Positions 1 through 12,196 of a DNA stretch of 64,000 nucleotides are shown here, one piece after another. This stretch comes from Diadema setosum (taxonomy: Eukaryota > Echinodermata > Echinoidea > Diadematoida > Diadematidae). Made by a program: the position numbers and the translations under genes. Within the stretch, counting starts at the first letter, position 1. Each line of letters starts with the position of its first letter. The stretch is from positions 37,463,971 through 37,527,970 of the forward strand of contig NC_092694.1 of the NCBI RefSeq assembly GCF_964275005.1. Reading direction: 5' to 3'. Under the pieces are notes generated by a model. The model searched no databases and was not told the origin of the DNA. It saw only the letters and a list, made by a program, of their open reading frames with translations.

Positions 1-91
1 AGACATATACCATTATGAGTATTAGAGAGACATTAAATGTATTCATATTATATTATACATCCATACAAGCATAGAATATGAATACACACAT

Positions 92-100
<9 letters not shown>

Positions 101-168
<68 letters not shown>

Positions 169-170
169 TA

Positions 171-211
<41 letters not shown>

Positions 212-225
212 TATATATTATATAT
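101..225. repeat. (AT)n microsatellite
   Basis: Almost uninterrupted TA dinucleotide repeat with a few TAATAT/TATTAT interruptions. Open frames reading Tyr-Ile repeats here are by-products of the repeat and not genes. Confidence 0.97.
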
Positions 226-3200
226 GTTATATTGATATAACACCATCTGTAATGTTCATGGGATCGAGCTCCCTGTTATTGTCACTCTATGTTATAATTT
301 GCGTATTATATTACATATCATAATTATATATTCATAGGCCTATATACAAACAAACACATAATCATACATTCATATATATGAATATATATAAGCATATGCA
401 ATTTATTGATATAAAACAGTCACAAGCCGAGGTCTATAGAGATCTCATATTGTATGTTCTACCTTTTACCAGTTCTCTTACGCATCCAAACAAACGGTCA
501 GTGAGCAGCAGCCATGCAGCGAGCTGGCATGATACATGGACGGCGCGCCACGGAGAGAGAGAGAGCGCCCCGCGGCTGCTATGTCGGTTAATAACCACCG
601 CCTAGATGGGCGTGTAAGTGGTTTCTGTCATTTCAATTCGCTCCATCTTTGGTGAGAATGGGAGGAGATTTGGGATGATGGGAGCATCTTAGCCTAGTTT
701 CCAGTCCGTGGTCTCGTAGCCTGTTTTTCTACCCGACTCACAAATAGGTAAATACCCAAATTCAGAAGGACGACGGACTGGCCTCAACACAGTACGCTAT
801 GGTTAATGGTACTGTCATCTATACGAGACACAGTCTTTCTAACAAAAGAAGGGGGGGGGGAGAAAAATGCGAACAAACTTTTTAAGTAAGTGATAACATC
901 CAGCACATAGTAGAGTTCGCTTCGCAACAGTCTGCAACTCCTTCGTATAATTGTGTACTATGTACTACTCTATTACCATTTTATTTATCGTATATTGTTT
1001 TTCTCTATCATACTTTTTTTTTTTATTTGGGGGATTAAATGTATTTTCCTATAACATTTCCAGAATAATGACATGATAATGAGGTCAAAGGAATTGAAAT
1101 GAAATGACTTCCTTTTTGACAAAGTCTCCATTGCTATTTTGAACAAAACAAGAAGGATCATTGTTGACAAAAAGAGTATACAGTCACTGACAGTGTAGTT
1201 TGGTCAATTCCAAATGGAATTTCTTTTGTTTGTTTGTTTGTTTGTTTGTTTGTTTGTTTGTTTGGGGTGGGAGCGGGGGGTCCAAAGGGAGACTTGTGAC
1301 AAAATTATTAGTTCAAATCATTCCAATCAACACTTTGTAGATAATATTATCGTTTCTTGAAAATATGCGAACATGCGAGCTGTTCGTTGACATTTGGGGT
1401 TCATCAGTATTGAGGCTGAAAACCTTGTGTTCAGGTCGTCAAAAGCACACACTCGATTTCGTGTGTATCATACCAACCGTGCACTTCAACCTATGAACAA
1501 AAAATGGGGGGGGGGAAGACGTATATAGGAAAGGGGGAAGGAAGAACGCCTCCGGATCCCCGGGCTATTAAATGAATGCTGCAGAGCTCCTTCCAAAAGA
1601 TATAAACTCTCTTAAAAAGAGGGTCAACGACATGATGCGCTCAGCCTTTGTGAGGGATTTTAGTGCCACCTGTCACGCAGATAGACCGAAATCCCATAGT
1701 CATTTGTGGGGGGGGGGGGAAAGAACGTCGTAAGTTTTCAAAATACATATCTGATCGGGTACATAGAGGGGAGTATGGGAGAAGATGCAGTGCCCTTCAC
1801 AATTATATCACTATGTCGCCACCCACCTTGGAAATCTTCTTCCAACCCAGTCTGACGATTTCAGCTAACAAGGGAGACGCCATTTTAGATGCATTCCAAT
1901 TACTGTGGGCATGTGCAAACGTGATGATTGACAACGGACGACAGCATCCCAATTAAGTTCGCTGTTCATCTTTGTTTTTGTTTTTTTTTTTTTTGCTTTT
2001 TATAGATTTTTTGTAGTACATAATATAAGACATACATGTGCTTACCATGATATGAAACAAAAAGAAACAGAGAAAAATAGTCATGTTTGTGCATCTGTCT
2101 GTCTTTGTAACAGTCTATCCGCCCTCTCTGTCTGTGTGTGAGAGAGAAAGAGAAAGAAAGAGTTGAATGTTTGAGTGGTAAGAGCCTTTTTATCCCCATA
2201 AACATATCAGAACAGTAATGTGAATTCTCGCCTGTAAAGAAGAAGAAAAAAAAGCTTTATTCGACACTACAGTATACTTTTGATTAAAAAAAAATCTCCT
2301 AGATAAATCAGATACATCTACATCCTAATTTCAGAGCAAAGTTGAAGTCACATTGTGATGTTCAACAATAAATATGGTTTGCTACTGTCCTTTTTCCAAC
2401 AAAAAGGACAGAACAAAAAAAAAAGGGGGGGCTCGTTTTCTCTGTAAATTCATGTCTAGGTATATGTATCGCATATAGGGTATATGCAAACGGAGCCGTT
2501 ACGTTTACGATTCACCTGAAGTAAACAACATTTGTTTCTTCGTGGCTGAAGAAAACTAAAAAGTCTCAAGTGCAGGTGGATTGTGGCATAAACGAGCAAC
2601 AGGAATGCACGAGAGTCAAAGGACCGAATGTTTTAGGCACGGCGGCTAGTTACAGGCCGTTAACATAATCCTTCTTTATCTAACTTACTGGAAATGGATA
2701 ATATTGTTATGCCACTCGCGAACGCAACAACGCCTCCTTCATTTCTTTGGCTTCAAAAGAACTGTGCAAAACCACTGTATGTTGATTTGTGTGGATTCAT
2801 GACACCCTCACATTACTTATGTGGCCGAATGAATATCTAAATACAAACCATATTTGTTATGATAATGTTATTACTATTCATGACTATTGTAAAATTTGTC
2901 TTCACGATATTATCAAGATATAAACCTATAAGAATAAAAATAAATCCAAACCAAGATTCTGTGAGTGACATTTTATGTGAATCACTGATAAAGTATGCAA
3001 AAGAAATTATATAGTCTGAGCATAACTTGTTTGTTTTGACGTTACTGATAAGATTGCAAAAAAAAAAACAACAAAAAAAAAAACATGCAAATTATGCCCG
3101 ATCTAGTGGAGGGTGCATACCAATGTATTTTGTTAATCATAAGATTATTAGATATCCTAAGCCCCGATACCCTAAACCTCAGCAATGATTGACTGCATAG

Positions 3201-5150
3201 GTTATGTCACTAGCAGAACACTTGTTTGGACAGTTTTCATTTCTGGGCGCGTATCCAAGTAATCTTAAGAAAAATCGTCGAAATATTATAAATCATGACA
3301 CATATCTAGATATTGTCTTTGGTCACATAAATGATGATTAAGGTATTGTAAATCAGTACATGTCAATACGGATATTTGCATTGCCTGTTTGTATAGTTCC
3401 TTCAATAACAAAACATTTTGTTTATCCTTTAAAGAGGCATGCACTGGTTCAAAAAGAAATCTTACTTCCCTCAGTGATTGGTGCGTTTGATGCTCGTAAC
3501 CGCAAGTCATCCATACCTCTCTCTTTACCAGACATTTTGGTATTAGGTCTTCTGGGATATGCAACCCGAAAAAAAGAAAAAAGAAGAAAGGGCAAATTTG
3601 AGATATGAAATTTATAAACACACGATATAATCATAGTTTTCTATGGACATAGATCAGAAAATCAAACTAAATCAACCGATTAAGAGTTTATATTTCTCTG
3701 TCAACGTTTGGTATCAAGATTCAATCTCAGTAACTGCAATAGATAAAGCTTGGTGTTAGTGTCGTTGTTGTTTACAGTTGCTGCTATATTAAAATTTTGT
3801 TCATGTTTTATTTTACCACTAAGTATATGACATCGTAGAAAACGCTTGTTTGTTGGTTTTTTTTTTCTTTTCTACTTGTGTGTATCTAATGAGCATGGGT
3901 TAGCATGGCAGAAAACAGTAAACCTAAGTCGTGGCGCCTTACACACTGACACTCTTTTTCAACCTCATACCATATAGGATGATACAGTTAACCACCGTCT
4001 TAATATGACGATACGTCTCCTCTTTATTCAATGTTCAACACCCTCTCACTCATAAACATGCTGCGGTTTCAAGAAGCCTCCTACAGTACTAACGTCTTCG
4101 ATCGGCGTGTAATCGAATCAAGGCGGACGGGTGATGGGCGCGTTATTGCTACATTTGAAGCCAAAAATTGAATCAGAAGCGCCTAATTTTCCAGCCCGCT
4201 CTGCCCCTTCAAGCATTTAGCGCGCATCGCAGGCTGTTTTTCTTCATTTTTTTTTTATCTCTCTTTCTCTTTCTGGTTTGTTCCCGAGAGCTGGTTTGGA
4301 TAAGAAACTCCTCCTAAACCATTTAACACGTATGCAAATCGGTGCATGATGCGATGTTTTCTGTGGGCACTGTGCAGGCAGAGTTTATGTAGCAGACTTA
4401 CGGGACGTTGCAGAAAAAAAAAGTGCATCAAAAATTGCAGAGATCCCCTAGCTCAAAACATTTCAATGGGAAATTGCCCATTTTGTATATTGTACTATCA
4501 TGTTTCTTATTTCCTTTTTGAGACTCTGAGGCTGCCATCACTAACCTGCATTTTTCCTTCCTCTTTATTTGGAAACAAGTGTATCGTCGATTCCTTTGAT
4601 TTTATTGTTGTTGTGTTTAAACTTTAGATATTGTAATTTCGATACTATGAATGTAATATTGGTTTTTTTTTTCTCCCATTCTGTTGTCAGATACACGTGT
4701 TATTATTTTCATATGATTTCCTTGAAAAAAAAAATAACATGGAACTGAACTGAACTGAACTGAACTGAATTGAATCACCTGCAAGTCTTACAATGTATTG
4801 CAAGTTGAATTCTTTTCATCTATGATATCAATTGCAAAATTTGCAATTGATATTTGCAATTGATTGAAACTCGACTTTCTTGCAAAGCCCCCTAACAAAG
4901 TCAGAATGATTGAGGCTGAGACTGAAGAACAACGCATCCCCGATATCAAAGGATAACTACAATTCGACCATGGCTATCATAATGTCTTGTATGTCTAGTC
5001 CTACTTTATAGTATTCAACGTGGATTCGTAATGATAATTATTATGTAATGAGAATGTACCTGAGAAAGTAACAGCATCCTACAATGATAAGTCGATACAA
5101 GTAGATTGATTATCTTGTTACTACGTCTTTAGACCAACAAAAACGTAAAT
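226..5150. other. Gene-free stretch, AT-rich non-coding DNA
   Basis: No gene is supported. It holds a (TTTG)n run near 1218-1263, several short poly-A, poly-T and poly-G runs, an (AACTG)n run near 4743-4768 and a short palindromic tract of TTGCAATTGATA-like units near 4828-4865. At 3290-3620 both strands stay open in several frames at once, so no single frame is favoured. Confidence 0.6.
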
Positions 5151-5156
5151 ACATGT

Positions 5157-5227
5157 GTACACACACACACACAGATATATTTATCCACATTATATACAAA
5201 TACATAAATTATGTGAGTGTATGCGTG

Positions 5228-5302
<75 letters not shown>
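5157..5302. repeat. (CA)n then (TG)n microsatellite
   Basis: A short CA run is followed after about 50 bp by a long pure TG run (about 5230-5302). Cys-Val open frames here are by-products of the repeat. Confidence 0.95.
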
Positions 5303-5308
<6 letters not shown>

Positions 5309-5913
5309 GGCATGTTATATGTCTGTATACTTCCTACACTTTTCTTTTGAAGTGATTTTGAGTCAGCCTTGATAATTCGCAGCTTCATATAACTTGATAT
5401 GATAATGTAAAAGCTTTATAGGTAGAAAGAGACAGTATTGATGGAATATTTTTTTTCATCGACTTTTTGGCGTATTGTATTCAAATATTTGAATTCAGCA
5501 GGCAACTGGCAGGGCAAAGTAAGTGTGCCTCTTTGCTTTAAGTATCAGAAGCTTTCTGCTGAGCGCAAGAAACGCTAAAATATGGGAATACACACGTTTA
5601 GTTATGAACACATTACGTTGTTTCATTATATAGGAAGCATTTCGATGGAATGTCCCAAAATAGATCGCGATAAAAGGGTTCAGATTTAATTGTAGCAGTC
5701 TGGTAAAATCACAAAGGACTTTCTGCACATTAAGAGCTGCATACCATTCGTTAATACACCTCATTCAGCACTTAGTGCAAATTTCATTTTCTCCAGGTTT
5801 TGCTGACGTTATTGTTACTGCCGATTCACTGTAAATTATTATCTGTTCTTCCCTGTTTCCTTCCGTAAGTAATGGAAACAATAGCTCTTAATTTTCGCTC
5901 TATAACTAACTGT

Positions 5914-6061
5914 TTAACCAAAAATATTCGCGACATGAAATTTTCTCGAAATGCCGCTTGCATAATAGTGTAGACAAGAACTTCGCGTGCATTTTAATTT
6001 CGCAAATCCTGGCTGTCGGAAAATTCGCGTAATTAAAATGCACGTGAAAATTTTTGGTTTG
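5914..6061. mobile_element. Short hairpin MITE-like element, family unknown
   Basis: The left end reads AACCAAAAATATTCGCG. The right end, read on the other strand, begins AAACCAAAAATTTTCACG, so the ends are imperfect inverted repeats. Internally TTCGCGTGCATTTTAATT and a near complement (AATTAAAATGCACGTG) also face each other, making a roughly 145-bp fold-back. No target duplication was resolved. Confidence 0.5.
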
Positions 6062-7016
6062 CAGTATTAGCAACGGTTCTGAAACTTTGTTCATGATAAG
6101 AAAGAGTCACTGAGACACACATATACATAAACATGCATACATAAATACCCATAAACTCTCAATAAAAATGCATACTCAGTATAAGCCTAGAAACCTACCT
6201 ATCTCCTCACACAAACACTCACACGCACGCGTGCGCACACACAATGTGCGCATAATATACTAGTAGACACATACGTTAATACATACATGTATATGCAAGG
6301 AAAGTTTCATACATACATACATACATACATAAATCATTGTGTTCTTCTCCAAACACGACTGAAACAAACCAACATGGCGTCCTTGACATTTGGGATGTTT
6401 CAACAGGGTGGGGGAAAAACGGGATGGCGTAGGGGAAAAGTGTCATGTGTTTTTCCCGCCGAATGCTAGAATCTGTCGTCTGCCAAGTAGCAGATGTTGG
6501 TGAAAGTGCTGATGTCTATAACTGTCTGCCGCGCATTCAATCATACCTTACAGGGTCATCCCTCATTTAGTACCCCCTCCCCCCCCCCCCTCGCCCCCGG
6601 ACCTTACCCCTGTTCTTGCAAAGTTCTCCCACGTAACATCCACTGAAAAGTTAGAGGCGATTGAAATGGAAATAGTACGAGTCTCAGTTCTAGGTCAAGA
6701 TTGTTCCTCAAATGCCTTTTCCGCTTCCCTGTAGGCAGTAGTACTTCACAAAGAAACCCAAGAAGCTACCCGCCTTTTATAAAACACCGTAGGCCTATAG
6801 AGCATGCGCAAGCCTTCTTGAATTACGTAATCAGTTATTCATTCGGATACACATTGACATTATCATTTATTGATAGTGTGGGTTACTCTAAGGCAGGAAC
6901 ACACTGAAATGAAAATTTGTGAATGTGTGTGCGCACGCGCGCGCGTGTGTGTGTGGTTTTATGTGTGTTAAAAAATAAAAAAGTACATGCCTGTTTTGGT
7001 GTGTATGTGTGAGTGT

Positions 7017-7018
7017 GT

Positions 7019-7070
<52 letters not shown>
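7017..7070. repeat. (GT)n microsatellite
   Basis: About 50 bp of near-pure GT repeat. The antisense Thr-His reading frame is an artefact of it. Confidence 0.95.
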
Positions 7071-7071
<1 letters not shown>

Positions 7072-7699
7072 GGGTGGATTCTAATAGAGGTGAGTTTAAA
7101 ATCCAGCTTTCATCTCTTCCATTCTGCCCTTCCCCTTCATAATACATAATTGTTTTCATTTGAGAAAGTCTGATTTTTCACCCCCATGATGTCTCTGTGT
7201 GTCCTTTTTTCGGTGTCATTCTTAGAGAGGGATGAAAATTTGACTTCCAAGGGCTGTGAAGTAATAGCAAAAAGACAGAGATAATGCTCAATCGTCACAT
7301 TATGAAATACAGCGGAACTGGCTGTGAGATTTCCCATCTTTTTCACATTCAAAAGGATTCAAATTGTTGCTTTCCATGCTCTGAATCAAACCCACCATAG
7401 CTTACCCCTCCCCTTCGCTCCTTCACTTCATCACAACACCCTATCAATCCCCACCCCATCCCGTCAGTCTGCATCTTTAAGTCAATGACGATGATGCTGC
7501 TGATGATGATGTTGATGATGCATCGAGCTCTTCACGTTGATTCGATTTCCCTCCCGTTGCCAGCAACCTTTATGCCTGTTTGCTTTCGAATTGATCGCCA
7601 GGGCATCCCGTTTACTCTGATGCAAGGTGCAAGGAATTGCCGAGATTATACGGACCATCAATCCTCCATTGACCCCCACGTATCATACTCACCCATCGC

Positions 7700-7844
7700 T
7701 TTTATTCTTTTCTCTCCTTCATCTCCCTCTATCTTTTTTTTTCTCTCTCTCCCGCTCCCTCCATCTTTCTTTCTCTGTCTCTCTCTGTAACTCTCCCCAC
7801 TTCTCAAACTCTCTCTCTTCGTATGTTCCTTTCTTGTTCCGTCA

Positions 7845-7888
<44 letters not shown>

Positions 7889-7967
7889 GTCTATTCATCT
7901 ATTTATCCTTCCATCTATCTATTTATCTATCCATATATGTATCTATTTATTTCTCTCTCTCATTCTA

Positions 7968-8003
<36 letters not shown>

Positions 8004-8090
8004 ACTTACTTCTCTGTCTCTTCATAATCTCTCCTCATTCTCTTTCTTCCCTACTTCCCTCTGTCTGTCTATCTCTCTCTATATAACATT
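7700..8090. repeat. Pyrimidine-rich tract with (ATCT)n and (AT)n
   Basis: A CT-rich stretch leads into a tetranucleotide ATCT run (about 7846-7890), degenerate ATCT units, then (AT)n at 7965-8002. Ser-Ile-Tyr-Leu open frames on the plus strand are repeat by-products. Confidence 0.9.
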
Positions 8091-8099
8091 ATTTACATA

Positions 8100-9436
8100 T
8101 ACTTATATGTTATGTACATATGATAGAAAGGGAGATAGAGAGAGATGTTATATACATATATCTCTCTACTTTCCTGTCCATGCTATCTACTTCCATTCTC
8201 ACTCACTCCGATTCTCAAGATATCTCAATTTCTTATGTCTGTTTTGTTTAACTATCCTCTTATCTCTCTAACCACTTTGTTTTCCCATCGCATTGTGTTT
8301 GTTTTCTTTTCTTTGACTTTCTTTACTCTGAGTCATTTCCTAGGACTTTACAGGTTGAGTGGCATATATGTATTTTTTTTTATAAAACGCAGTCTCACTT
8401 CAAGAAATTAATGTCCTTCAATGAGTACCGGGTCAGTGTCTAGATCATTGTTTATATTTCCGGTTATATATTACCCATCTTATGAATCATACTTCTGTCT
8501 TTATTCCTGACGTAAATATTTCCCCCTACGCTGTTCCCCTTTCTCTTCACCTCTTGGCTCAAATATCTCTCGTCGTCTCTTCCCACACCAATCAAAATTA
8601 CTCTGGATGCAGGCAGGATAGGCGAATCGTATAATGGCAATGAGTATTTGGTATATCAACTGGCCTAGACAAATCAAAATATTTCCCAGCCGCCCAAACT
8701 AGATAGATATCTTGCGATAAGACTATGAAATACACAACTCATCATATGTCTTAATGCAATCAGGGGAACCTCTAATCGAATTGGCGTTATTATGCCAGCC
8801 AATAAAATTACCCCCGAACGGAGGTAGCGAGGCGAAGAAGCGCAGCTTGCTAAGAATAACACTCGCCATCCATAGCGCAATGGCCGGAAATGAACACATC
8901 ATCATACGATGCCTGAAGTATAGGGTATTCGATCTGTGATTTGCATGGCATTTGATACAGGATGCGGAAAAGCGTTTGTGATCTACTGTTAAATGCATGA
9001 TGAATACATTCATATTTGTTATCCAGTGAGTGCGTGTGGATGTTTCGGAGAAACTAACATAATTAACGAGAAGTTGCCATTTCTTGTGTAGTTCGCTCTT
9101 TATCTGCAGGTTATTATTGTGCTTTCAATTCCCATGATGTTTTAGATCACGTGGGTATCATTTTCTCGTATACACATCTCTTCGTTTCTCCACATGCTCT
9201 CTCTCTGTCAGTTGACGTGGTCGTCTGTCTGTTGTCGAAGAGTCTGTTTGTCAATCTTTCTGTTTGATAGCCCTCAGAGTGAGTTCACATCTTCAACTGA
9301 TCTGAGAAGGACGCCAAGATCCAAACATATAGGGGTTATCTATGTCATTCTCTCCCATTCTATTAACTATAGGTATTCCATCCACCTGTTTCCTTCTCTT
9401 GGTGCCGCCAATATGCTCCCCTTCCTTTTTGTTTCG

Positions 9437-9468
<32 letters not shown>

Positions 9469-9689
9469 GTTTGGTTAACTCGTATCATGATAGTTGCCAA
9501 ACTAAGCATAATTTGCTGGGGTTTTCTTTCAGATGACGTGATTATGTCTGTGACATTAAAACTATATTAGAGTAACACCCCTTCTCTAGTGCCATGAAAT
9601 CTAGAATACTCGCTTTAATTGAATTTCACCGTAATGCTACGTTCATGCAACAGGACAAAATCATTTATTTTAAACTTCCGCAGCTCTAC
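8100..9689. other. Gene-free stretch with one GC-richer island
   Basis: No gene recognised. About 8640-8940 is richer in CpG and stays open in frames on both strands, which could mean a conserved non-coding element or chance. A (GTTTT)n run lies at 9433-9466. Confidence 0.4.
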
Positions 9690-9693
9690 TTAA

Positions 9694-10060
9694 GGCATAA
9701 TTTACCATTTGCAGATGAAACAAAAACCCAGCATTAGCCCTTTGAAATAGTTATAAAATGTGAGTTAGGGATAGAAACAGCCACTGTTAAAATTTGAATA
9801 TAATATATAATCGATGTTAAGTATTGTTAAAGATCCAAAATGTGAACAACAGTTATAATAAAAATGTTTCCAGACTAAATCAATCGTCTACAGTCAATAG
9901 TTTATTGTGAAAAATACAGACATCTCCTTATACTTTAGGCTTTATTGCGAAAATTGTATATAGTAGGATGTTTTGTGATACAACCTACACATAATATGCA
10001 TCAAATGTGATATCTTGAACATTTTTAAAAAATCACTGCTCCCAAAGGTAAACTGGACTT
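9694..10060 (+). mobile_element. TTAA-site MITE, family 1, copy 1
   Basis: A 367-bp element flanked by TTAA on both sides (9690-9693 and 10061-10064). It starts AGGCATAATTTACCATTTGC and ends near AAAGGTAAACTGGACTT. The ends are imperfect inverted copies (AGGCATAATTTACC against AGTCCAGTTTACC). Three more copies are in the window. TTAA duplication is the habit of piggyBac and Kolobok-type transposons; no coding capacity is present. Confidence 0.85.
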
Positions 10061-10064
10061 TTAA

Positions 10065-12048
10065 TATCTTTCTTTCAGAATAGCATGGTTACGAAAAAGT
10101 AACTATAACTGAAAGCACTGCTGCTGCGGCTATTAAGACTAAAATGCCACAACTACTCACTCATCTAAAATTTTCCTAAGCTGTCATTCCTTCTATCTCT
10201 ATTTCCTGGTATTTTATTCAGTCATAATAATGAAATATTACAACTGATTAAGATAACAATCATCAGTACAAACATGTAGCAGATACCCTGCCATATAGAA
10301 CAATATGCACTTGTAGTATAATTTTATTTCTTATACTAGTACTCAGAGTATTCGAGTCTGTTTTGGTTTGGTTTCGGTTTGATTTAGCTTCATTTGGTTT
10401 GGTTCGATTTGGTTTCTCTTAGTTTGATTTCGTTTGGTTTTGTTTGCGTTGGTTTGGCTGGTTTTAGCTTTAGAAATTCATGTTTCTTGATTGATATTTT
10501 TCATTGTAACTACTTGATGCAGAAATGCACCAGCCATTTAACGTGTTTAAATGGTTTCATTAGAAATCGATGTAAGTATGATGAATTATTTTTACAAATA
10601 CCCCAAAGAACACTGATTGCCTAAATCTCCTGATATAGCATAGGAAATTGAATTAATGTATAATATCTTTGTGGTTATTCAACGTAGTCATTTGTCTTAG
10701 CATGTTCAATATAGATGACTCCATCTTTTGAGGCTACTTTTAGAAACCATTAATCAAAACCAAATTTCATGTTTTTATGATAGTATTAGAAAATGAACCA
10801 TTGACATTTATCTCTTCTTTCAGGATTTACGTGATAAACGTATCCTGACCGTGATTTTTCTTTTTCTTTTTTTTTTTTTTTTGGGGGGGGGGATTCTTAT
10901 TATGTAGTTTAAAATATCGCTTCCTGAATTTTTCTTTTTTTCATTTCTTCTTCAAATTCGATTCCCATCCAATCAAAGTTCCGGATCCCTCGATCCGCTA
11001 CAATCCGCGGGATGATAATGACAGAACGGTTTTTCAAGAAAACCGAATTGTGCATTTCAAAATATCGCTTTTATTACGGTTGCAAAAATCTTAGTTTTGT
11101 CGGTTATCATATTTCATGTTTTCGGCTTGATAGATAAGTTGCGTACGCTGAAGCTTTCCAGTTCATGATACTTGTATTCAATTTGAAAAAGGTTCTCCAA
11201 ACTGGTTTCTAGAACGCAGCAACAGCATATCAAGTGATTGTCCGTTCATAATACAATGGAAGATATACATAATGCACTAGTTGTTGATATATTGGGCAAG
11301 CCTTCTGCAAGCTTTCAGGTTGTCAGAAACGTTTTCTGTGATAGATGTCTAGGCCTCTCCTGTATATTGATTGGAAAGAGTTTATACAAAGCGTAAGGCG
11401 AATAACCGATAACAAATGTAGGCGTGGCTCAAATAAAGCGCGAGCTACTCACACCATTGTTTCTCAAGAAAATGGATCTCAATACCAAGCAACAATAAGA
11501 AGTTTTTCCTTCAGCTAAACGAAAGCAGCCGCCGCAAGACAAAAACAAAAACCAAAAACAAAATCGCAATGACATAGAGAAATAAGCAGAACAGAAAAAG
11601 AAAAAAATTCATTAGTCTGATCTGAGACTAGTATGCGCAAACTCCTTGATCGACTGCAGAGACCAATGAGAGAAGACGACTTCCCACTGGCCAATCAGAT
11701 TGGCTCTCGCTCACTATACATAGGAGGGTCGCGGTGAAGCGTTTGATGTCAGACGATTACGATTATATCGCGATCAATCAATCAATCAGCAGAAATCGAT
11801 CTACTTACTGGACAATTTTGTCGACAAACATAGTCTGGGGGTGGGGCATGGGTTGGGAGGGTTCAGTGGAATGAACGTCTGCCAGGAGTCGCATGCAGAC
11901 GACATGTTTTGGGTCAGAGAAATACTTCCAATTCTTTTTTTCATTCCCGAAGTCAACTTTTCGAACCTCGCCAAGCATCTCATACCTTCGGATGAATATC
12001 AACTTGTAATCAAGTGCCCATGTCTATATACACTAAGCAAAGGATTCT
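10065..12048. other. Gene-free stretch
   Basis: Contains degenerate (GGTTT)n at 10363-10460, a T-run/G-run junction at 10867-10891, and the CCAAT-bearing island at 11655-11770 listed separately. No coding exon recognised. Confidence 0.45.
11655..11770. promoter_or_regulatory. Candidate CCAAT-box promoter-like island
   Basis: Two CCAAT motifs lie about 30 bp apart (ACCAATGAG, then GGCCAATCAGATTGGC, which is itself an inverted pair), followed by ACTATACATAGG about 20 bp downstream and a GC-richer stretch. CCAAT-CCAAT-TATA-like spacing is typical of pol II core promoters bound by NF-Y. No coding exon is recognised downstream on either strand, so this is a suggestion only. Confidence 0.3.
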
Positions 12049-12196
12049 GGGGGCATTTCATGAAGCATTTTTTTTTCCAATAAAGTTGTCGGACAAATTT
12101 TCTCTAAGCCAATCAGATGCAAGGATTTCAGTAGCTTGTAGCAGTTTGTCAGAAAAAATATCCGACCAAAGTGCTTCAAGAAAATAAAATGCCTCC
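12049..12196. mobile_element. GGGGGCATTTCATGAAG MITE, copy 1
   Basis: The left end reads GGGGGCATTTCATGAAGC and the right end is a degraded inverted version (CTTCAAGAAAATAAAATGCC). The interior carries GTCGGACAAA and an AGCCAATCAG motif, as in the other copies. A CTG triplet flanks both ends and could be the target duplication. Confidence 0.7.
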